Shown: positions 61,921 to 64,000 of the stretch, one piece after another
How positions within the stretch are numbered: position 1 is the first letter of the stretch
Layout: each line of letters opens with the position of its first letter
Assembly (NCBI RefSeq): GCF_040214835.1
Contig: NZ_CP157874.1
Location: 5,172,501 to 5,236,500, forward strand
DNA length: 64,000 nt
Source: Pseudomonas asiatica
Lineage (GTDB): Bacteria > Pseudomonadota > Gammaproteobacteria > Pseudomonadales > Pseudomonadaceae
Reading direction: 5' to 3'
Made by a program: the position numbers and the translations under genes
Notes under the pieces: model-generated
The model's input: the letters and a program-made list of their open reading frames with translations, nothing else
What the model was told of the DNA's origin: nothing
Database searches by the model: none

Positions 61921-62793
61921 ATGAACTACCTGTTCCCCCTGACCGCCATCCTGATATGGGCCGGCAACACCGTGGTCACCAAGATGTCCGCCGGCGCCAT
62001 CCACCCCGCCGAAATCGGCTTCTACCGCTGGCTGCTGGCCGCGCTGTTGTTCACCCCGTTCCTGCTGCCCGCCGTGTGGCGCAATCGCGCGGCCATTCGC
62101 CCGCACCTGGGCAAGGTTTTCGTGCTGGGCATGCTGGGCATGGCGCTGTACCAGAGCCTGGCCTACTTCGCCGCCGGCATCACCAGCGCCACCAACATGG
62201 GCATCATCCTCTCGCTGATGCCACTGATGTCTCTGGCACTGTCCATCGCCTGGCTGGGCCAGCGCCTGAGCTACGGCGCCCTGCTGGGCGCGCTGGTGTC
62301 ATTTTTCGGCGTGCTTGAAGTGGTCAGCGCCGGCCACCCCGCCAGCCTGTTGCAACAAGGCCTGAACAGCGGCGACCTGCTGATGCTGGTGGCCACACTG
62401 GCCTACGCGCTGTACAGCTTCCTGCTGAAGAAATGGCAGCTGCGCCTGCCGCCGATGCAGCTGCTGTACCTGCAGGTGCTGGTAGCCATCGTCGTGCTGC
62501 TGCCGCTGTTCGTGCTGTCGGACAAGACTGGCCTGAACAGCCGCAACATCGGCCTGGTGCTGTACGCCTGCGTGCTGGCCTCGATGATCGCGCCCCTGGT
62601 ATGGATGCAGGCCGTGCACCGCCTGGGGCCCAGCCGCACCACGCTGTTCTTCAACCTGCTGCCGCTGGTCACGGCACTGATCGCCGCCGTGATGCTCGAC
62701 GAGCAGCTGGCCCGCTATCACCTGGTCGGCGGCCTGCTGACCCTGGCGGGCGTGGTGCTGGCCGAGCGCTGGACCACACCGATCCGTCGTTAG
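61921..62793 (+). CDS. EamA (DMT superfamily) permease
   Basis: A 290-residue membrane protein with ten predicted helices in two EamA halves: FPLTAILIWAGNTVVTKMSA starts the first, GDLLMLVATLAYALYSFLLK the second. Family members export amino acids or other metabolites; the substrate is unknown. ATG 61921 follows the REP by 30 bases. Its stop overlaps the end of the convergent lipase gene by four bases. Confidence 0.9.
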   Translation: MNYLFPLTAILIWAGNTVVTKMSAGAIHPAEIGFYRWLLAALLFTPFLLPAVWRNRAAIRPHLGKVFVLGMLGMALYQSLAYFAAGITSATNMGIILSLMPLMSLALSIAWLGQRLSYGALLGALVSFFGVLEVVSAGHPASLLQQGLNSGDLLMLVATLAYALYSFLLKKWQLRLPPMQLLYLQVLVAIVVLLPLFVLSDKTGLNSRNIGLVLYACVLASMIAPLVWMQAVHRLGPSRTTLFFNLLPLVTALIAAVMLDEQLARYHLVGGLLTLAGVVLAERWTTPIRR

Positions 62794-63680
62794 AGCCCTG
62801 CCGCCTTGAGCCGGGCGGCATGTTCGGTGAACAGTCGCACCGGTTCGGCACCCTTGCCCACCGCACCAAGCGACTGGTTGACGATATCCAGGTGGTCGAG
62901 CGGGTAATCGTCGCCGATCACCTGCCCCAGGTGCGAACTGAAGCGCCCGACCATACCGTCGCAATGGCCCTTTTCCTTGACGAAACTGCGCGCGAACAGG
63001 CGGCAGAAGTGGCTGCTGCCGTCGAAACGGTTGCGCCGCTGGTCGGTCAGGCCGGGCTGCAAGGTGCCTGACCAGGAGTAATAGCGCACGCCATCGACCT
63101 CATAGGCCCCTTCCCCACCCCAGGTGTCTGGCAACCCCTGTGGATAAGCCTGGTTGAACAGCGCCACCCCGGCGCTGGTCAACGACTGGTGCGAGGCGTG
63201 TACATCCACCGGCAGCGGGTCGCGGCGCCAGCCGGTTTCCAGCCACACCAGCAGCACGGCCAAGCCATGCAGCACAGCCTTCAGGATGCGCCCCTGCGGG
63301 GAATCGCCCGGTGCCGTACGCTCCAGGTAGTCGGCCAGTTCCGAGCCATGGTTGGGCCCCGCCACCGAGGTGACCGAAGCCACCCGACCGGGCCGCCTGG
63401 CAGCCGCGTAGCGCGCGCTCAGGGCACCCTGGCTGTGGCCGATGAGGTTGACCTTTTCCGCTCCGGTGCGCAGGCAGATGTCTTCGATGATGGCCAGCAA
63501 CTGCTCGCCGCGCACCTCGCTGGAATGCAGTGGCGAAACCTGCACCGGGAACACCTGCGCCCCGCCCTTGCGCAGGGCCGGCACGATGCCGAACCAGTAG
63601 GGGTAGAGCACTACCCGGACAAAACCGAGCATGCCCGGCACCAGCACCAACGGGTATCGCGTGGCCAATTCCTGCTGCAT
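62790..63680 (-). CDS. Alpha/beta-hydrolase related to family I triacylglycerol lipases
   Basis: A 296-residue esterase/lipase. The catalytic serine is in IGHSQGALSARYA, the acid in CDGMVGRFSSHLG and the histidine in LDHLDIVNQSLG; the acid and His segments follow the Ca-binding layout of Pseudomonas true lipases. It differs in having LVPGMLGF where secreted lipases have an HG oxyanion motif. No signal peptide follows ATG 63680, and a longer form from ATG 63737 adds 19 residues that also do not form one. It may therefore be intracellular. No foldase gene is beside it. Confidence 0.87.
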   Translation of the reverse strand: MQQELATRYPLVLVPGMLGFVRVVLYPYWFGIVPALRKGGAQVFPVQVSPLHSSEVRGEQLLAIIEDICLRTGAEKVNLIGHSQGALSARYAAARRPGRVASVTSVAGPNHGSELADYLERTAPGDSPQGRILKAVLHGLAVLLVWLETGWRRDPLPVDVHASHQSLTSAGVALFNQAYPQGLPDTWGGEGAYEVDGVRYYSWSGTLQPGLTDQRRNRFDGSSHFCRLFARSFVKEKGHCDGMVGRFSSHLGQVIGDDYPLDHLDIVNQSLGAVGKGAEPVRLFTEHAARLKAAGL

Positions 63681-63803
63681 TGCCCCAGCCCCTTTCCGTG
63701 GACGACCGGCCAACACTACAGCGGCCTTGATGACCATCGCAATCGAACTCCCGGCGCGCGCTGCGGTTCCAAACCACACATACCCTTTGCAAGGAGCGGG
63801 ACC

Positions 63804-64000
63804 ATGTACAAGCAGACCCTGGCAATCCTTCTGGCAAGCGCCACCCTCGCCGCCTGCGGCAGCCGCCCGGAAAACCCGGTGGACTACGTCACCTACCGCG
63901 ACGAGCCGCTGGTCAAGCAGGTGGAAAAAGGCATGACCATGCAGAAAGTCATCGCCATCGGCGGCAGCCCGTCCAACGTGATCGACCTCCCCCATGGCGG
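63804..64000 (+). CDS. osmE: OsmE-like outer-membrane lipoprotein (3' end outside window)
   Basis: The first 65 codons of a lipoprotein, with signal ending LAAC and a mature part VKQVEKGMTMQKVIAIGG that matches the SmpA/OmlA-OsmE fold. E. coli OsmE is an osmotically induced lipoprotein with a similar KKGMS...IAGKPSS stretch. A strong ribosome-binding site (AAGGAG) lies before ATG 63804. The name is by similarity of a fragment, so it is provisional. It is divergent from the lipase gene. Confidence 0.78.
   Translation, partial: MYKQTLAILLASATLAACGSRPENPVDYVTYRDEPLVKQVEKGMTMQKVIAIGGSPSNVIDLPHG

Noticed and set aside
1..64000. tRNA, rRNA or tmRNA genes
   Set aside because: No gap shows a cloverleaf with a GTTCGA-type T-arm or conserved rRNA sequence; nearly all gaps are accounted for by REPs, promoters or terminators.

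Overview
This window is a chromosomal segment from a Pseudomonas, most likely of the P. putida group. The evidence is the high GC content, the gene order (leuS-lptE-holA, the lipA-lipB-ybeD-dacA-rlpA-mltB-rodA-mrdA wall cluster, dusB-fis-purH-purD-retS, the split cobalamin cluster, urtABCDE) and very many copies of the roughly 35-base REP sequence typical of P. putida. I see no transposase, integrase, phage gene, CRISPR array, rRNA or tRNA. The first and last genes (leuS and an osmE-like lipoprotein gene) are cut by the window edges.

Layout. 1-2.6 kb: leuS, lptE and holA. 2.7-2.9 kb: a 54-codon arfA gene with a transcription terminator inside its reading frame. 3-17 kb: sltB3 and an LD-carboxypeptidase gene, then a minus-strand block for lipoylation and cell-wall elongation (proA-nadD-rsfS-rlmH-mrdA-rodA-mltB-rlpA, then dacA-ybeD-lipB-lipA), with several one-base stop/start overlaps. 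17-24 kb: mpg, a DedA-PAP2 fusion, a LON-domain protein with an LrgA/LrgB pair, a MaoC protein, prmA and a zinc-ribbon membrane protein. 24-32 kb: dusB-fis, purH, purD, the hybrid sensor kinase RetS, and a MarC protein. 32.6-34.1 kb: two unnamed, mutually similar minus-strand genes with lower GC, placed between marC and cobJ. 34-42 kb: cobalamin corrin-ring genes in two divergent operons (cobGHIJ on minus, cobL-cbiD-cobK on plus). 42-43 kb: an NfeD/stomatin pair. 43.5-48.5 kb: a copper-uptake locus (DUF2946, PCuAC, DUF2946, OprC-like receptor, PepSY membrane protein). 48.7-56.5 kb: cycA, the urea ABC transporter urtABCDE behind a sigma-54-type promoter, and an acetyltransferase. 56.6-59.3 kb: cbpA-cbpM with a sigma-32-type promoter, divergent from an Hsp70-like gene. 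59.5-64 kb: an AI-2E family permease, psiF, an AraC regulator, an EamA permease, a lipase without an obvious signal peptide, and the osmE-like gene.

Most of the window is conserved core genome. The part that looks accessory, and is the best candidate for something undescribed, is the two-gene cassette at 32614-34037. Other points of interest are the arfA non-stop design, the sigma-32-like and sigma-54-like promoters, and a set of 18 REP loci of two families, including mixed loci and copies that interrupt the urt operon. Functions come from recognised motifs and family knowledge; no database search was run.
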